Assembly (NCBI RefSeq): GCF_904849725.1
Contig: NC_058519.1
Location: forward strand, 103,838,881 to 103,902,880
DNA length: 64,000 nt
From: Hordeum vulgare subsp. vulgare
Lineage: Eukaryota > Streptophyta > Magnoliopsida > Poales > Poaceae
Direction of reading: 5' to 3'
In this document: positions 1 through 12,359 of the stretch, piece by piece
Position numbering within the stretch: position 1 is the first letter of the stretch
How the letters are laid out: each line of letters starts with the position of its first letter
Translations under genes and position numbers: made by a program
Notes under the pieces: generated by a model
The model's database searches: none
Seen by the model: only the letters and a program-made list of their open reading frames with translations
What the model was told of the DNA's origin: nothing

Positions 1-278
1 TGAGTGTATCTCAGGATGGCAAGTACTTTAGTAGATTGAGAATTATTTGTCAAAGGTGGTCTGAGAAGATCGGGATTTATATTTCGAGAAGGCTCGGGAT
101 TAAGAAAAGATGATGTAGACTATTCTTTTGAGTTTACTGATATTGAGTATAGGGATCCCGCGCTATTAAGAGGGGATCACAGGTTTTGCGATGAACTTGC
201 TCATACCACATCTTCACTGTCATACCCAATACCACATATTCTCCACTCTGTTCCTATCTCAAAACAGGTCTATTGCCT

Positions 279-600
279 CGGACTTCTGGCTCCCTCCGGA
301 CGTCCGAGGGCCGGACGACCGGCAGGCTTCGGAAATCCGGAGCCCTCCACCAGAAGTATTTGAGTCATATAACTCGGATTTCCGGCTCCCTCCGGACATC
401 CGAGGGCCGGTCGTCCGACCAGCCTCGGAAATCCGGAGCCTTGTACCAGAAGAACATGAGCTCTATAACTCGGATTTCCGGCTCCCTCCGGACATCCGAG
501 GGCCGGACGTCCGTCCCCCTTCGGAAATCCGGAACCTCCCACCAGAAGAAGTTGAGTCGAATAACTCGGATTTCCGGTCCTCTCCGGACATCCGGTCGCT
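279..600 (+). repeat. 96-bp tandem repeat, three copies plus a partial one
   Basis: Copies start at 279, 375 and 471, with a partial copy from 567, so the period is exactly 96 bp. Each unit begins CGGAYTTCYGGCTCCCTCCG and holds several short CCGGA/TCCGG inversions, so single strands could fold locally. From 640 to 720 shorter GGACGTCCG palindromes continue the pattern. The repeat lies upstream of the TATA box, in the U3 part of the LTR. Confidence 0.85.
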
Positions 601-758
601 GTTCAATTCACAGTATTTTCAGTCATATCTACAGGCCACGGACGTCCGACCCCTGTCGGACGTCCGACCCCTCGCGGATGCCCGGACTTCTGGAAACTGT
701 CGGACGTCCGGACCCTGTGTGACTTAAAGTGTCCCCAACGGCTGGTTTTTACTCCCCA

Positions 759-768
759 CTATATATAC
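759..768 (+). promoter_or_regulatory. TATA box of the LTR promoter
   Basis: CTATATATAC lies about 25 bp downstream of a CCCAACGGCTGG segment and directly after the repeat-rich U3. A start site near 790 is an inference from spacing. Confidence 0.5.
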
Positions 769-1499
769 TCTTCTCCCACCTCGTGAGAGGGTGTTCAACA
801 CAGCTAGAATACATCCAAGAACACCTTTCTTCTCACTCACTCTTGTCTACTCCAAATCCTAGATCCCAAGAGCATTTGTGAGTCCCTTTGAGTGTTGTTC
901 CAATCAAAAGATAGATCGTCTCCCTCTCCTCCTTCCCACCAAAGTGATTTGTGATTTGAGCAAGTTTTGAGCAATCCCCGTGATCTTGTTACTCTTGGAG
1001 GTTGGAGACTCCTAGGCAGTAGGAGTCTTCGGAGAGGAATCAAACCGTTGTGATTTCCCCCAGAAAGTTTGTGAAGGTTTGGAAGCCACCTCAAGGCTTA
1101 CCACTAGTGGTTGAGAAACGCCTTCGTGGAGTTATCTCAAAGGGAGAATAGGGTGAGCCTTCGTGGCATTGGTGTGCCTTCGTGGTAACATCCGCCCCTC
1201 TAACAGTGACGTAGCTTCCCTCCAAGGAAGTGAACATCGGGATACATCCTTGTCTCTCTTGAAGTTTCGGTTATTCCTAACCCTAACTCTCTACTTGTGT
1301 TAATCCTTATTACGCACTTGTACTTGATTATTGTTTACCGCTTGTCTTACTTCACTCTAAATAGCTTACTCTTTGTCATAGAAATTATTAGGCCTACACT
1401 CATATTCCGCACTTTTGCCTAAAATTTCTAAGTAATTATTAAAATTTGGTATTGTACCTATTCACCCCCCCCCCTCTAGGTCCATCTCGATCCTTTTCA

Positions 1500-2934
1500 A
1501 CCGCCCCTACTACCTCCCTACTACCTCCCTACTACCGGTAGTCCAAAGACAAGCGATAGTGCCCGCAGAACTAGATGGCAAAATTACCGCTTGGAGCAGT
1601 ACTACCGCTTCCCAGGACGGTACTACCGCTTGGGATCTTCAAGCAAGCCCCCAAGAAAAATAGATGGATGCGAGAAGACCAAAACTACCATAACTTTTGC
1701 GTACGCACTCCAAAATCGGCAAACTCAAGCTTGTTGGATAGAAGACGACAAGGGCTATCCAACAACAGCTGGATATATTATGAACTAGTAATGAAGAACA
1801 AATTTCAATAGGATAAGGAAGAGGACCTTCCCAAAATATGAACCGACAAATTCTCTAACACCCAAAACTCAAAGATGATGCATGTGAACTCTGTTTTCTA
1901 TGAGATTGAGTTCGACAATAAGACGGACACAAACTCTAAAACCTCACACGGAGAAAATACAAATAAGAACCAATAAATATGATGCCAAGGATGTAGTTGT
2001 TTGAGCTCTCTACGAACGATACAATCAAGATACTCACTCAAGAGCCCCCCTTGATAGTATGACAAACAATCCTATACCCAGGTCTCCCAACTAACACCAT
2101 GATACTGATAAAATAGAAAACTTATCAAGGACAAGCCTTTACCTTGCACATAGTCCACTTGAGCTAGATCTTGACAATCCTTTCCTCCTTAAGATGGATC
2201 ACATTTCTTGATTGCACTGACTCGATGAAGATTAGTAGATTGCTCCCCCATACTCCACTATGTGTGAGCCTCTCTTCGGCATATCTTCACATGTACATTG
2301 TTACCACAATGAACGGCGAGCTTCAAGAATGTGATCTCTTCTTGATGGTACACTTAAACTTGCACACCACATTCTTGATGACGATCGCCACTTGATGTCA
2401 TCCTCCGTAAGTTATATGATATCTTCCCTTTGATGCACGCCCATGAAAACATACCTAACCCCACAAAGGACTCTCATATATACCATGGGTTAGTACACAA
2501 AAGTGTAATGGACAATTCTTACCATACCATGAGATCTCTTGATCCCACCCGATACATCTTCTATGCTTTGTGTGTTGATCAACTTGAATCCACACTTTGT
2601 ACTTACTATTGATCAACCTTGAACCTTATCTTCTCTCTTCATAAAGGTGATGTCTTGAAGGTAAAAAGGAACGTTCACATAATCTTATTCTTCAAGACAA
2701 GCCTGCAATAGGCTCAACTCTCTCATGACCAATCTTTGGATAATTCCTTGAATAATTGGTCACCAAAATTTCCTTCTTATAAGCTTGAAGCCAAATTATG
2801 GTCTTCAAGTAATGCCTATGGACAAATCTTAAAGTATAGCTCAAAGCAATCATTAGTCCATAGGGATTGTAATCAATTACCAAAACCAAATATGGGGTAC
2901 CATGTTCTTTCACTTTCTGATAAACCATAAGTAT
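1500..2934. other. Gene-free, repeat-like DNA of retroelement origin
   Basis: Positions 1500-1640 hold many short CTACC and TACTACCGCTT words, as in the microrepeat U3 of another LTR. Positions 1800-2930 are AT-rich, with phrases of the kind seen in long non-coding stretches of Triticeae retroelements, but no protein domain can be read in any frame. I see no gene here. The right edge is set by the LTR that starts near 2935. Confidence 0.4.
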
Positions 2935-4551
2935 AGGGGATCGCAGTAGTCTTCATGGGTAGTATTACACCATAATTTATTGATTCGACACAAGGGGAGA
3001 CAAATAATATTTATTGGTCTTAGCAATTGAGTTGACAATTCAACCACACCTGAAATCTCTTTCTGCAACAAAGTTTTAGTAGCACAGCAAAATAGTACTC
3101 CCTCCATTTTTATATACAAGGCCACTATCAAAAATACAATTTGCATATATACAAGGCCACTAACACTAATCGATGCAATATTAATGGTGTTTGTCTCGTA
3201 TTACTAGCAAAGGAGGACATTAATTATCCCTTGCATGCATGCAGGAGTGACATCATTGGCTTGATATGCATGAGAAAGAAAAATATGCATTAATTTACAC
3301 GGTAAATGAGGAGACAAGTTGTATTGCAACATTGACTTAGAAGGCATTAACTTTTACCTTGGTACATGTAATGTGGGATTGTGGCCCTATATATAAAAAT
3401 GGAGGGAGTAGTAGAAACAGTAACGGTAGCAGTTTGTAGTGATTGTAACAGCAGTAGCAGCAATAGTAACTTAGCAAAGATCAATATGTGGAAAGCGTAG
3501 ACATTGCATCGATGATGGATAATTGTGTATTGGATGACATTCATCATATAACAGTTACACACTAGAGCGACATAGAACTAGCTACAATTCATCAATATAA
3601 TGTAGGCATGTATTCCGTATATAGTCATACGTGCTTATAATAAGGACTTACATGACATGTTTTGTCCTACCCTCCTGTGGCAGCGGGGTCCATAAGGAAA
3701 CTAAGGGATATTAAGTCCTCCTTTTAATAGAGAACTGGAACAAAGCATTAATACATAGTGAATACATGAACTCCTCAAACTACGACAATCACCGAAAAGA
3801 GTCCTGATTATTGTCAGCTCGGGGTATGCGGATCATGACACGAATAGGTGCATATAACTTGCAAGATTGGATCCAAAACACTCGCATATTCATGAAAACA
3901 TAATAGATTTAGATCTGAAATCATGGCACTTGGGCTCTAGGGACAAGCATTAAGCATAACAAAGTCTTAGAAACATTAATCTCACAACACAGTGGATACT
4001 AGGGATCAAGCCCTACCAAAATAATTCGATTACATGACAAATCTCATTCAATCCCATCACCGTCCAGCAATCCTACAAAGGAATTACTCAATCCCGGTGG
4101 TGAGCATCATGGAATTGTTGATGGAGAAGGATTGGTGATGACGACGGTGACGAATCCCCCTCTCCGGAGCTCCAAACAGACTCCAAATCAACCCTCCCAT
4201 GGAAGAACGGGAGGTGGAAGCGGCTCCATCTCATAAAACGCGATGACAACTTCTCTCCTTTTTTTTCTTGGGGAATAGGAATATATAGGCTTGGAATTAG
4301 GGTCGGCGGAGCCACATGGGCCCCACAAGGCATCAGGGCGCGCCCTGTTGCCTTATGAGCAACTGGTGGGCCCCCTGAGGTGGTTCTTTACTACAATATT
4401 TTTTATATATTCTATAAAAAATCTTAAGAAAGTTTCGTCCAATTCTGATAACTTTTATTTCTACACAAAAATAACACCATGGTAGTTTCATTCAAATCAT
4501 GCAAATTAGAGTCCAAAACAAGAGCAAAATTGTTTGAAAAAGTGGATATGT
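2935..4551 (-). repeat. Decayed gypsy-type LTR, same family as the 20267-30031 element
   Basis: Read on the minus strand, this block aligns piece by piece with the LTR at 20267-21799. Shared parts are the TTTTGGACTCTAATTTGCAT stretch near the start, the promoter area, the AGATCTGAAATCATGGCAC segment, the CTG-rich run (3420-3480) and the GGTGTGGTTGAAT segment near the end. It has many substitutions and indels, so it is older than the two LTRs of the intact element. The first dozen bases beyond 4551 are missing, so the element is truncated there. A Stowaway MITE (3098-3408) is inserted in it. No internal coding region follows on either side. Confidence 0.75.
3098..3408. mobile_element. Stowaway (Tc1/mariner-type) MITE
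   Basis: This 311-bp element is bounded by TA on both sides (3096-3097 and 3409-3410), the target duplication of the Tc1/mariner group. Its inverted ends begin CTCCCTCCATTTTTATATA on both strands: 19 identical bases, then weaker similarity for about 15 more. It has no coding capacity. It interrupts an LTR whose sequence resumes on both sides. Confidence 0.92.
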
Positions 4552-6622
4552 TTGGGACGTTTTACTTTCCCTCGCCCTCCAGGTTTTGTGTTCCTCTTCC
4601 CGCCGTTCGATGCGGTGGTTCTTGAGCTCATGTTCTTCGAAGATGGAGGAGCCACACATTCGAGGAGTGGCACGGGAGTGGTGGGTGGCTCAGGAGGAGT
4701 TGTGAGTGGCTTCTCCTATCATGGTATCAGAATTCGCTGCCATGGCGATGTTTTGGTTCGGGTGGTCGATGTCGTCATCGAGGATTCACTGGTGGAGTAC
4801 CAGCGTGATCTCTCAGACTACACTACTTCGAGCATTACGACAACTATGATGGGTTATTCCTGGGAGACATGGAGTCCAACGTCAAAGAGGTATCGTCGAG
4901 GCAAGCCTTCGATGTATCATCGGACAATAGCAAGGCATAGGGTGGGAAATCAACGACTATAGCCCACCATCAAGGGTTGAGCCTTCCCCACGACATCAAC
5001 GAGCACGAGCTAGAGATGGAGGAGGCGGACAAAGGGTAGTGTCAGGCAAAGGAGTTGTAGGTGGCTCATGAGGAGGAGGTGGCGCAGTGGCCATTGAGGA
5101 TTCAACGTTGCAACACCAACATGAGCTCTTGAACCGCCACTACTTCGAGCATTAAAACGACGGCGACGACGACGAGTTCAGCCTTAGCCACATGGAGTCC
5201 AACACTAATGAGGTGCCATCCACACAAGTTGTCAACGTCTCGTGAGACAATGACAGGTCATAGGGTGGAGTTGACCAAGATTCAATTGTAGCCGACACCG
5301 AGTAGGTTAGTGAACTTAGTCCTTCTTGAAAGCTTTTGAAGGGTTTTGCAGTGGCACGTGATGTAGTTGTTTGAACAAATTAATAAACCGAGTTCCCCTT
5401 GAAAACTTTGAAGGGTTCCGCAATGGTCATGATGTAATTGCGTGAATAAATGTTTTTGTTCGATATTGTCTTCTTTGAATGGTTGTTTAACATGTATTTG
5501 CCTAGTCGGGCACGCAGCCCACAACACGTCACTCGCCCAAATCCCATGAATCATTTCTCATTTGACGATGTCTCGACTAGCCTCTAGTGACTTCAGTTCC
5601 TAGTCTCGTGGGCCAGGTTGCGGACCCCTTTGTTAGTTCCGTCATGGCCATTATTGGCAACAAATGGCGATATACGCGGTGACTCCGGAGGAGTTGACAT
5701 AAAAGACAAGAAGATGGAGTCATGCAAGATTCTACCTCCACCGACATAGCCGACTTACTTGTGTAAACCGTAGGACACCTCATATGTTATATAAGCCAAG
5801 GGTCGGGATCATAGTAGAACATAATCTTAATCTCTCGGTACTTTGTACTTTGTATAGCCACGTGACGGCGAGCCCATCCGTTACAGCGTCCTTGAGCTTC
5901 CACTCCCACACCAGCAACCATGAGCACCCAAGCCTTCCGTCGCCCTTGTTCTTCTTCGTCGTCGGACCTTCCATTGCTAGCAACCGCAACCCTGATATTC
6001 GGTCCCCCTCGCTCATCGTGCCCTTCCTCTTCCTTCCTCCTTCCACCTCCTCCCTCTCACATCTCTTTTCTTCTTGTAGGGAACCACCATGGGGTCTGCC
6101 TCGGAGCTTCAAGTTTGATGTGACCACACTGTCCGCCCCCGATATGCATGGCAGCCTTGTCGCCCCTTGCGTCGCTCTACACCCCCTCATCTTGGATCGC
6201 CGTCACGGATCCTGTCTGCATGAACTCGAGGCTCGCCGATCGACACTTCACCATGGGGAGGAGAGCAGTAGAGCCCCACCACACGGCCCGCCTCCTCCCA
6301 TCCCCGACTCCCTCACCTCCCATTTCATGCCAGTCGTTGATCGAGGGGAGCTCATGGGAGAGCCAACTTTGCCATTTGCGCGGGCCATCAATCACTGCCA
6401 TATTGGCCCTGGTAGTGGGTCTCAGATTATCGGTTTCCTGTTAAAACATGACCAATTTACCATTTACTGGTTTTAGAATATAATTTTTACTGGATTTCGG
6501 TGCTTTTCACGCTACTCGACACAACAGTGATTGTTTTCGGCAAATTAGTCCCTTTTCTGTAACAAATACTCTCTACCACGCTTGGATCAGATCTTGTGAG
6601 CGTTCAAAGTTCTGACATGTGT
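4552..6622. other. Gene-poor segment with a decayed, internally duplicated reading frame
   Basis: No intact gene is recognised. Around 4640-5280 two diverged copies about 317 bp apart share a CACTACTTCGAGCATT core (4821 and 5138) and an ACATGGAGTCCAACRYYAA core. Both can be read as HYFEH followed by MESN in one frame, with stops, which suggests an old coding repeat. Open frames at 5784-6476 are Ser/Pro-rich with no motif and are not called as genes. Confidence 0.35.
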
Positions 6623-6625
6623 TTA

Positions 6626-7285
6626 GGGTGTGTTTGGTTTGAGGACCGAAAGTCATGTAATGTCATGGTTCCATCCCAAAGTCATGGGTTGGTTCCATCC
6701 TTGTGTTCAGTTGATGATAAAAAAAACTCATGAGTTGGTTCCGTCCCGGTATTTAGTTGGAGAGATGAAATGAGAAGAATCTGAGGCTACTCACCTCTTC
6801 GATATAAATGATGAGATTACATATCTGAACAATTAGAGTTATTTGCATTTGACAAGCCTATAATTTAAATTTTCACCAACATTTTCTTTCTATTTTCAAC
6901 ACATGCAAATAAAAATATATGATCCTGAGTACATACCAAATATTTACGAAAAATAATCACGAAAATGAAAAATAACCACGAAAAATAATAATCATGAGAA
7001 CGAGAAAAAATAACCACAAAAAAATAACCACGAAAACTTTTGTTCAGATGCGGGGTGAGCGCGGTGAGAATTGCTTGGTTATTTCTTTTTTTTCTTTGCT
7101 TTCTCACACGAATAACGAGTCGATTCCTCCAAATCAGTGGAATCAGTTGGTGACGCATCTGGAAGGAATATTCCCTGCATGCGGATGACCCAATTCCGAT
7201 TCCTAACCCAACTAAACACGAGAACGGCTGCTAGGGATGGAACCAACCCGTCCGATTCCACCTCATCCTGAAACCAAACACATCC
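6626..7285. mobile_element. Tourist-like (PIF/Harbinger) MITE
   Basis: A 660-bp AT-rich element lies between TTA at 6623-6625 and TTA at 7286-7288, the 3-bp target duplication of the PIF/Harbinger group. The inverted ends read GGGTGTGTTTGGTTTGAGGA on the left and GGATGTGTTTGGTTTCAGGA on the complement of the right end. The core has repeated AATAACCACGAAAA words and no protein. It lies about 1 kb beyond the stop codon of the hydrolase gene. Confidence 0.8.
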
Positions 7286-7350
7286 TTAGTCATACACGGG
7301 CAAGGTGACCTGAAACCAAACACATCCTTAGTCATACACGGGCAAGGTGA
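7267..7350. repeat. Perfect 42-bp tandem duplication at the MITE edge
   Basis: Positions 7267-7308 and 7309-7350 are identical. The unit covers the last 19 bp of the MITE, its TTA target copy and flanking DNA. The duplication therefore arose after the insertion, and it creates a second copy of the MITE end. Confidence 0.9.
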
Positions 7351-8328
7351 CGCAGATTCAGTTCCGATTGACACGAACTACAAAACAGTTTTGTTGAAGG
7401 AACAACCATTGCTACTTATTTAATCAAATGGGACAGGTTATTCATCATCTCCAGGCCTCTTTGCTCTGCACGTCTCTTGCACACGGGCAATACATAAAAT
7501 ATTCTTGAAGGACTGCAATCCTCCGAAATTTTCATTTGATAATAATCCTTTAAACCAAAGAAGCCCTGGGTGGAAGCATTTTCAGAAACAAAGATATTGA
7601 AAGCTGCAGGTTTTTGCACAGCAGGCGCAAAAAAACAAGATACCATGTTGGTAGCAACAGTCATAATAACAGAACCAAATGGCTGAGCCAACAAGATTAC
7701 CCTATACTGAACCGTCATACACCAAGGCTAGATTTGCTAACATACGGTACTACTAGTTCCAATAAATTGCAAATACTTGAATGAAGCCAATTCAACATTG
7801 TACAGAAACTCGGGAGTTGAAGGCCATGCTAGGCTCAGAAATATATATATGTCACTCCATACACAAATGCAGCAGCATCATAGGATGGAGAACAACCTCA
7901 AAATATATTCACAGCTTTGGCTTCTTCAGGTGGAATGGAGCAGAACAATCACCTGAATTAATTGTTTGAAATGATCTTCAATCCATCAAAGACCGGAATT
8001 GCATCAACATCAGAAAAACTGGTGGAAAACAGCAGGCTGCTCTAAATATCCCAATTATTATGCAGCTTTATCTAGAAAGAGAGATTTAATTTATCAGAGG
8101 CAAGCTAACATACATCGCACATTTGTAGTCAACATCATGAACCAGGTTCCAAAATTTGAAGATACAAATGATTGTATTCACTATTCAGTATTGCCATTAA
8201 TAACACTAGTAAAACTACACTATGTAGTTAAATACACAAATATGACAGCATAATGTGTCCCTACACATATAAGTAAAAACATGATAGAACAATATTCCCA
8301 GGAAAATGTTAAAATGAATTGGTAAATA
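7351..8328. other. Downstream flank and probable 3' UTR of the hydrolase gene
   Basis: AT-rich sequence follows the stop codon of the minus-strand gene. No second gene, transposon end or clear poly(A) signal could be fixed. Short open frames here have no recognisable content. Part of it is likely the 3' UTR; its end cannot be set from sequence alone. Confidence 0.4.
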
Positions 8329-11300
8329 CTAATTACCATCATCAGCAATTTCACTTGTGCAGCTGACATCAGAACTCTCTACTTCTGGGGCATATTGGTC
8401 CAGAAACAATTCAATTGTCCTCCAGTAGCGGTCCCCTCCAGAAATCCAGGTATCCATATGCATACCACTGGGAAAATCAACAAACCTACAATTCCTGTTA
8501 TGTTCAACAGCTTTGTCATACAGCATCCTCATGTGTGAAGGGGGAACCAGTTCATCTTGCAATCCAGAAAGGAAGAGAATGGGTTGTTTGACCTGCATTG
8601 ACATGCAAAAATTAGGCAACGGATAACACACAGCATTGGGCTAAAATAAAGATCTGAGAACTGCAGAATGGCATAAATACAGAATTGAAACCTTACGGCT
8701 TAACAGATTATGATTATTTCTGAAGATGGGACGGACTAAAATAAAGATTTGAGAACAGCAGAATAGCATAAATACAGATTTGGAATCTTACAGCTTAACA
8801 ATAATATAGGTTCATTTTTTTGGTGTAATCTTCGAATACAAAGTCCAAAAGAATAAAAGCAAACTATTTGAATCACAAGCAGATCAACACTATAATTTTT
8901 TCCAGAAGATCAAAAATAAGAATACGGAAGTTGTAACCAAGCATGAAAACAACATCGTATAAAATGTTAATTTAAACCAACCCCCAAAACTCACCTCTGC
9001 AACAACATCAAGTGTACTCCATGGAGAGCGAACAACACAGTTAAGAAGTTTTGGGCCTTTGGCAGAACTGCCGCCTATGAACCATCTTAAGAAGGGCAGC
9101 ATGATACCAGCCATATCCAATATAGATGTAAAAGTATTTTCCAATATTAGAGCAGACACCTGCAACATAGAACAATATCTAGCAAGATCATTGTCAATTG
9201 CAAAGGCCAAAGCTTATAGCACCTCTATAGATGTTATTAGCTTACTAAAATATGACCTAAATCATGTTGCCTAACCACATGACTGAGTTCACAGCCGTAA
9301 AATCTAAAGAGCCTGCTTTATTAAGATGTCCCATGTTGATCACAAAAGTAAAGTGTTGGTTGGACATAATTTCCTTTAATGGGTGACCGAGATCTGGGGA
9401 CTGTTTTTGGGTATTTAAGTTATTGAGTTCTGGCCAATCAAGATGGAAGGGGAAAGAAAGATCTGGGTCTGTTGTTTTTTTTCTCTCTTTTCAAGTAAAA
9501 CTTCTCTCCTATATGCTGCCTCACATCATTTGATTTTCAGCATAGTAATCAAGACTGTAACCACCTATCTGCTGTCAACAATGGGCATGATCATATGTCA
9601 TCACTTGATTTTCAGCATATTGTAACAGTCTTAACATTCTTCACAATCTTCTGGCAAGATCTCTAGCAGAATAATCTCATAGAAGGTAGTCTACATCTTA
9701 ACTACATGAAAATCTAAGTCTAGTTTATGAACATATGCATGTTTTGAATGTTGATCCAACGAAATTTGTTCAATAATAGAAGCGCAGTGGAGGATACTGC
9801 CATCACAAATCCAATAGCAGAGAGATCAAATGAACCTATTCTCACTTCTCTACAACAATATGCATAGACAAATCAGTTTACAATGAGTACCTTGTCAGGA
9901 TTGTTCTTTGCAAGAACTGATCCAACAGCACCTCCTAAAGATCTCCCAAAGATAACTATCCTGGATGTGTCAATGTCCTTCCTCTGAAGTAGATGATCAA
10001 GCGCAGCCTATCAAAAGAAGAGCTGTAAGAAGAGTAAACAGAACCCCAAAAGTGAGAACAAAACAAAAAATCAAGAAACAACAAACCTGTGCATCTTTTG
10101 TGATGCCACTCTGAGAAGGATAACCTTCACTCTCACCATACCTACAGACATGATCAAAGTTCAGGTCACTAATAAATGGAAGAAATTGAAGACATTTGTA
10201 TCACATACTGAGAGATTCAAGAAAAAAAAGAATGAAACAAAGATAATAGAAATGGTTTATACTGTGGAGAACCATACCCTCTATAAGAAAGCATAAACAC
10301 ATTGCACTGTAGCCGCTGCATCATTAGTCGAACGCATTCCAAACGATGTGCAATATCTATAACATGTGAAGGATTTTAACAAAGTATAGCTTCAGCACAA
10401 TCTTTGCCATCAATTAGATATAATTTTATGAGATTAATTTTCATGTCCATAAAAAGAAATTCAGGATACTGCCGGCATTTTCCTGGAAGAACAGAATGGT
10501 TGGACCTGCATCAGGAAAACACTATGAAACAAACGACAATGTGGGAACAAAACAAATGTAGAGTTGAGAACAAACTGAAGATTGAGTACAATAGTTACTA
10601 AGCATACATACACTATATCAATTTCATGCTATCAGTGATGTAGGAAATGGGAGAGGACTGAAGCTCTGAAGATGACTCTTTTTGTGAAATACTCTCTTAA
10701 AACTCTTGTTTTCATATAATTATCAAGCATCACAAACACCTAGTTATAGAACAATATCTAATAAATAAATACACCAGCAAATGATGTGGCCAATGAGATA
10801 TAGACAAGAAGAAGTGTATCTCATTTGATGCGTTGACAAGATCAGCTGTAGTAGATACCACTAGCTAGAGGAAACTAGCACATGAATGCAAATTCTAGTT
10901 TTGCAGATAGTTGGCCAGCTGGTCCAGTTACGCATTTGGGGCCAACGACTAAAAGGCGAAGGTGATTAGGAGAAAGTAGGTTCAGCGCAGCGCCAAGCCG
11001 CTTTTCAAGGGAAGAGACAAATGTGTTTGACATGCCAAAGTATTTTGAACGTACACGTGGCAATTGCATATTTCTCGTCCACAGATCTACGCCAATATTT
11101 CCCATCTCTTCCTGCTTTGAACCAAATCATGGTTCACATGAACTTATATATAGTCATGCATGCCTTTATATATGGTCAGAAAGCTTATTGGGTATACTTT
11201 CTAAACTTGCACAACTTTCAAAACTAACCCGTAGAAATAAACGGTAGAAAACTAAATCAACAACCATGGAACGTAGTGATGCAATGCAAATATATAACCA

Positions 11301-12187
11301 CGTAAAGACAAGAAAGAAACACATCACGATAAAAAACTAAGTATGAATAAAATATGGAACCTAACCCTACCATATGTTCATAACATCTCCACAGTCTATT
11401 GAACACCAATAGCACATCAGAGAAATACACTATACTGAGTACCACATACACCAGCGAGTACTGACTAGAAAATCACAATGAAGCTGGAACTTGATAACTC
11501 AATTCCAATTGAAACTCATTGTGAGATCGGCCAATCAATCCTGAATCCATACACCAAACTACAGAGAACTGTGTAATTAAAGCAAGGAACCCTATAGATC
11601 GATTAAGAACATACGACATACCCACGCAGGCAGCCGCAGTAAAGTACAAACCCTACAGCCACAAAAATCATAAATATTGGGGCATATCCTACGTGAACGC
11701 CGTAAATGCTACCCAGATCCACGGACCCATGTCCCGATCAAGGGAGCTAAGAGATGAAGCGAAGCCATTATCTAGCCACACAATTCGGGTCAAAATCAAT
11801 CTCTCGAGTATAGCCTCGAAGAGATCCACAACCTGACGCTCCAATAACCCGAACACTTCCTGATACCGATGGGATATTCGACACGGGGGGAGGAACCAAC
11901 AGACAAACCAGGAGAGGTTGGGGAGGATCGGGGACTGGGTGGTACTTGCCTCGGCAGGTGGGAGAATGGCGGAGGAACCAGGAGTGGAGGCGCACGCCGT
12001 CGGCGGCGCGGAGCCAGACGTCCTCATAGATGAGTCGGAGGCGCGTGGGCGTGATGGGGTAGGCTCGCGGGAGACCAGGGAGCACGGGCACGTAGACGAG
12101 GCGCTCCTGCAGCGCCACCAGCGCCGCCAGACCCACCACCGCCATGCCCCCCGCGCCGTACACCAGCGCCTTGAGCCACCCCACCAT
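8329..12187 (-). CDS. WAV2: BEM46/WAV2-type alpha/beta hydrolase (ABHD13-like), seven exons
   Basis: Exons on the minus strand: 12187-11950, 10505-10470, 10356-10278, 10141-10087, 10007-9891, 9159-8995 and 8592-8329. They join in frame into 954 bp (317 residues), close to plant WAV2 (about 310). Residues 6-26 are one hydrophobic helix, which suggests a membrane anchor with the catalytic domain behind it. The oxyanion-side motif is FFQENAGN. The triad is predicted as Ser159 in GRSLGG (exon 5), Asp243 in GLQDELVPP and His275 in FPSGMHMD (exon 7). Introns are 1444, 113, 136, 79, 731 and 402 bp. Five have GT-AG ends; intron 1 needs a GC donor (AG|GCAAGT), because the nearby GT would break the frame. 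Known role: the Arabidopsis relative restrains root bending; its substrate is not settled. No stop or frameshift is seen, so it is probably functional. The symbol is by homology, not by proven orthology. Confidence 0.93.
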
Positions 12188-12359
12188 CTCCGCCGCCGAT
12201 GGGAAGGAAGGGCTCCGTCAGGCGGGTGGTGGTGGTGATGTGCGCGGTCGCCGCTGCTCTTTGACTCGCGTCGTCGGTCGGGGCCGGATTTGGGTTTTAG
12301 TCGGACGGGACGGGGCCTGCTTCGAGCCAGAGCTCAAGTGCGTCTAGGCCTGTAGGGAC
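12188..12359 (-). promoter_or_regulatory. Remaining 5' flank of the hydrolase gene
   Basis: Only 172 GC-rich bases separate the ATG from the left end of the MULE. They probably hold the 5' UTR and perhaps the core promoter. No TATA box is obvious. Any longer original promoter now lies behind the transposon, so the MULE end may supply upstream elements. Confidence 0.5.

Larger units (their letters stand above)
1..1499 (+). repeat. LTR (3' part) of an unassigned retrotransposon
   Basis: The block has the build of a long terminal repeat read on the plus strand. It has a repeat-rich upstream part (279-720), a TATA-type promoter near 760, and a terminal segment with a C-run, CCTCTAGG and CGATCCTTTTCA, which is how several Triticeae LTRs end just before the primer-binding site. 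No tRNA-iMet primer-binding site follows position 1499; unrelated repeat sequence starts instead, so this is a solo or truncated LTR whose left end lies outside the window. Reading frames across it are by-products of the repeats and no protein is supported. The superfamily (copia or gypsy) is not decided. Confidence 0.55.

Noticed and set aside
279..600. CRISPR-like array
   Set aside because: The 96-bp units are contiguous without unique spacers, and the setting is a plant LTR.
5784..6476. 230-codon open frame, Ser/Pro-rich
   Set aside because: No domain, no start context, an overlapping minus-strand frame of similar quality, and no neighbouring exon pattern.
12351..12359. 9-bp target duplication of the large MULE (with 31070-31078)
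   Set aside because: Only six of nine positions agree, so it is not accepted as proof of the exact ends.
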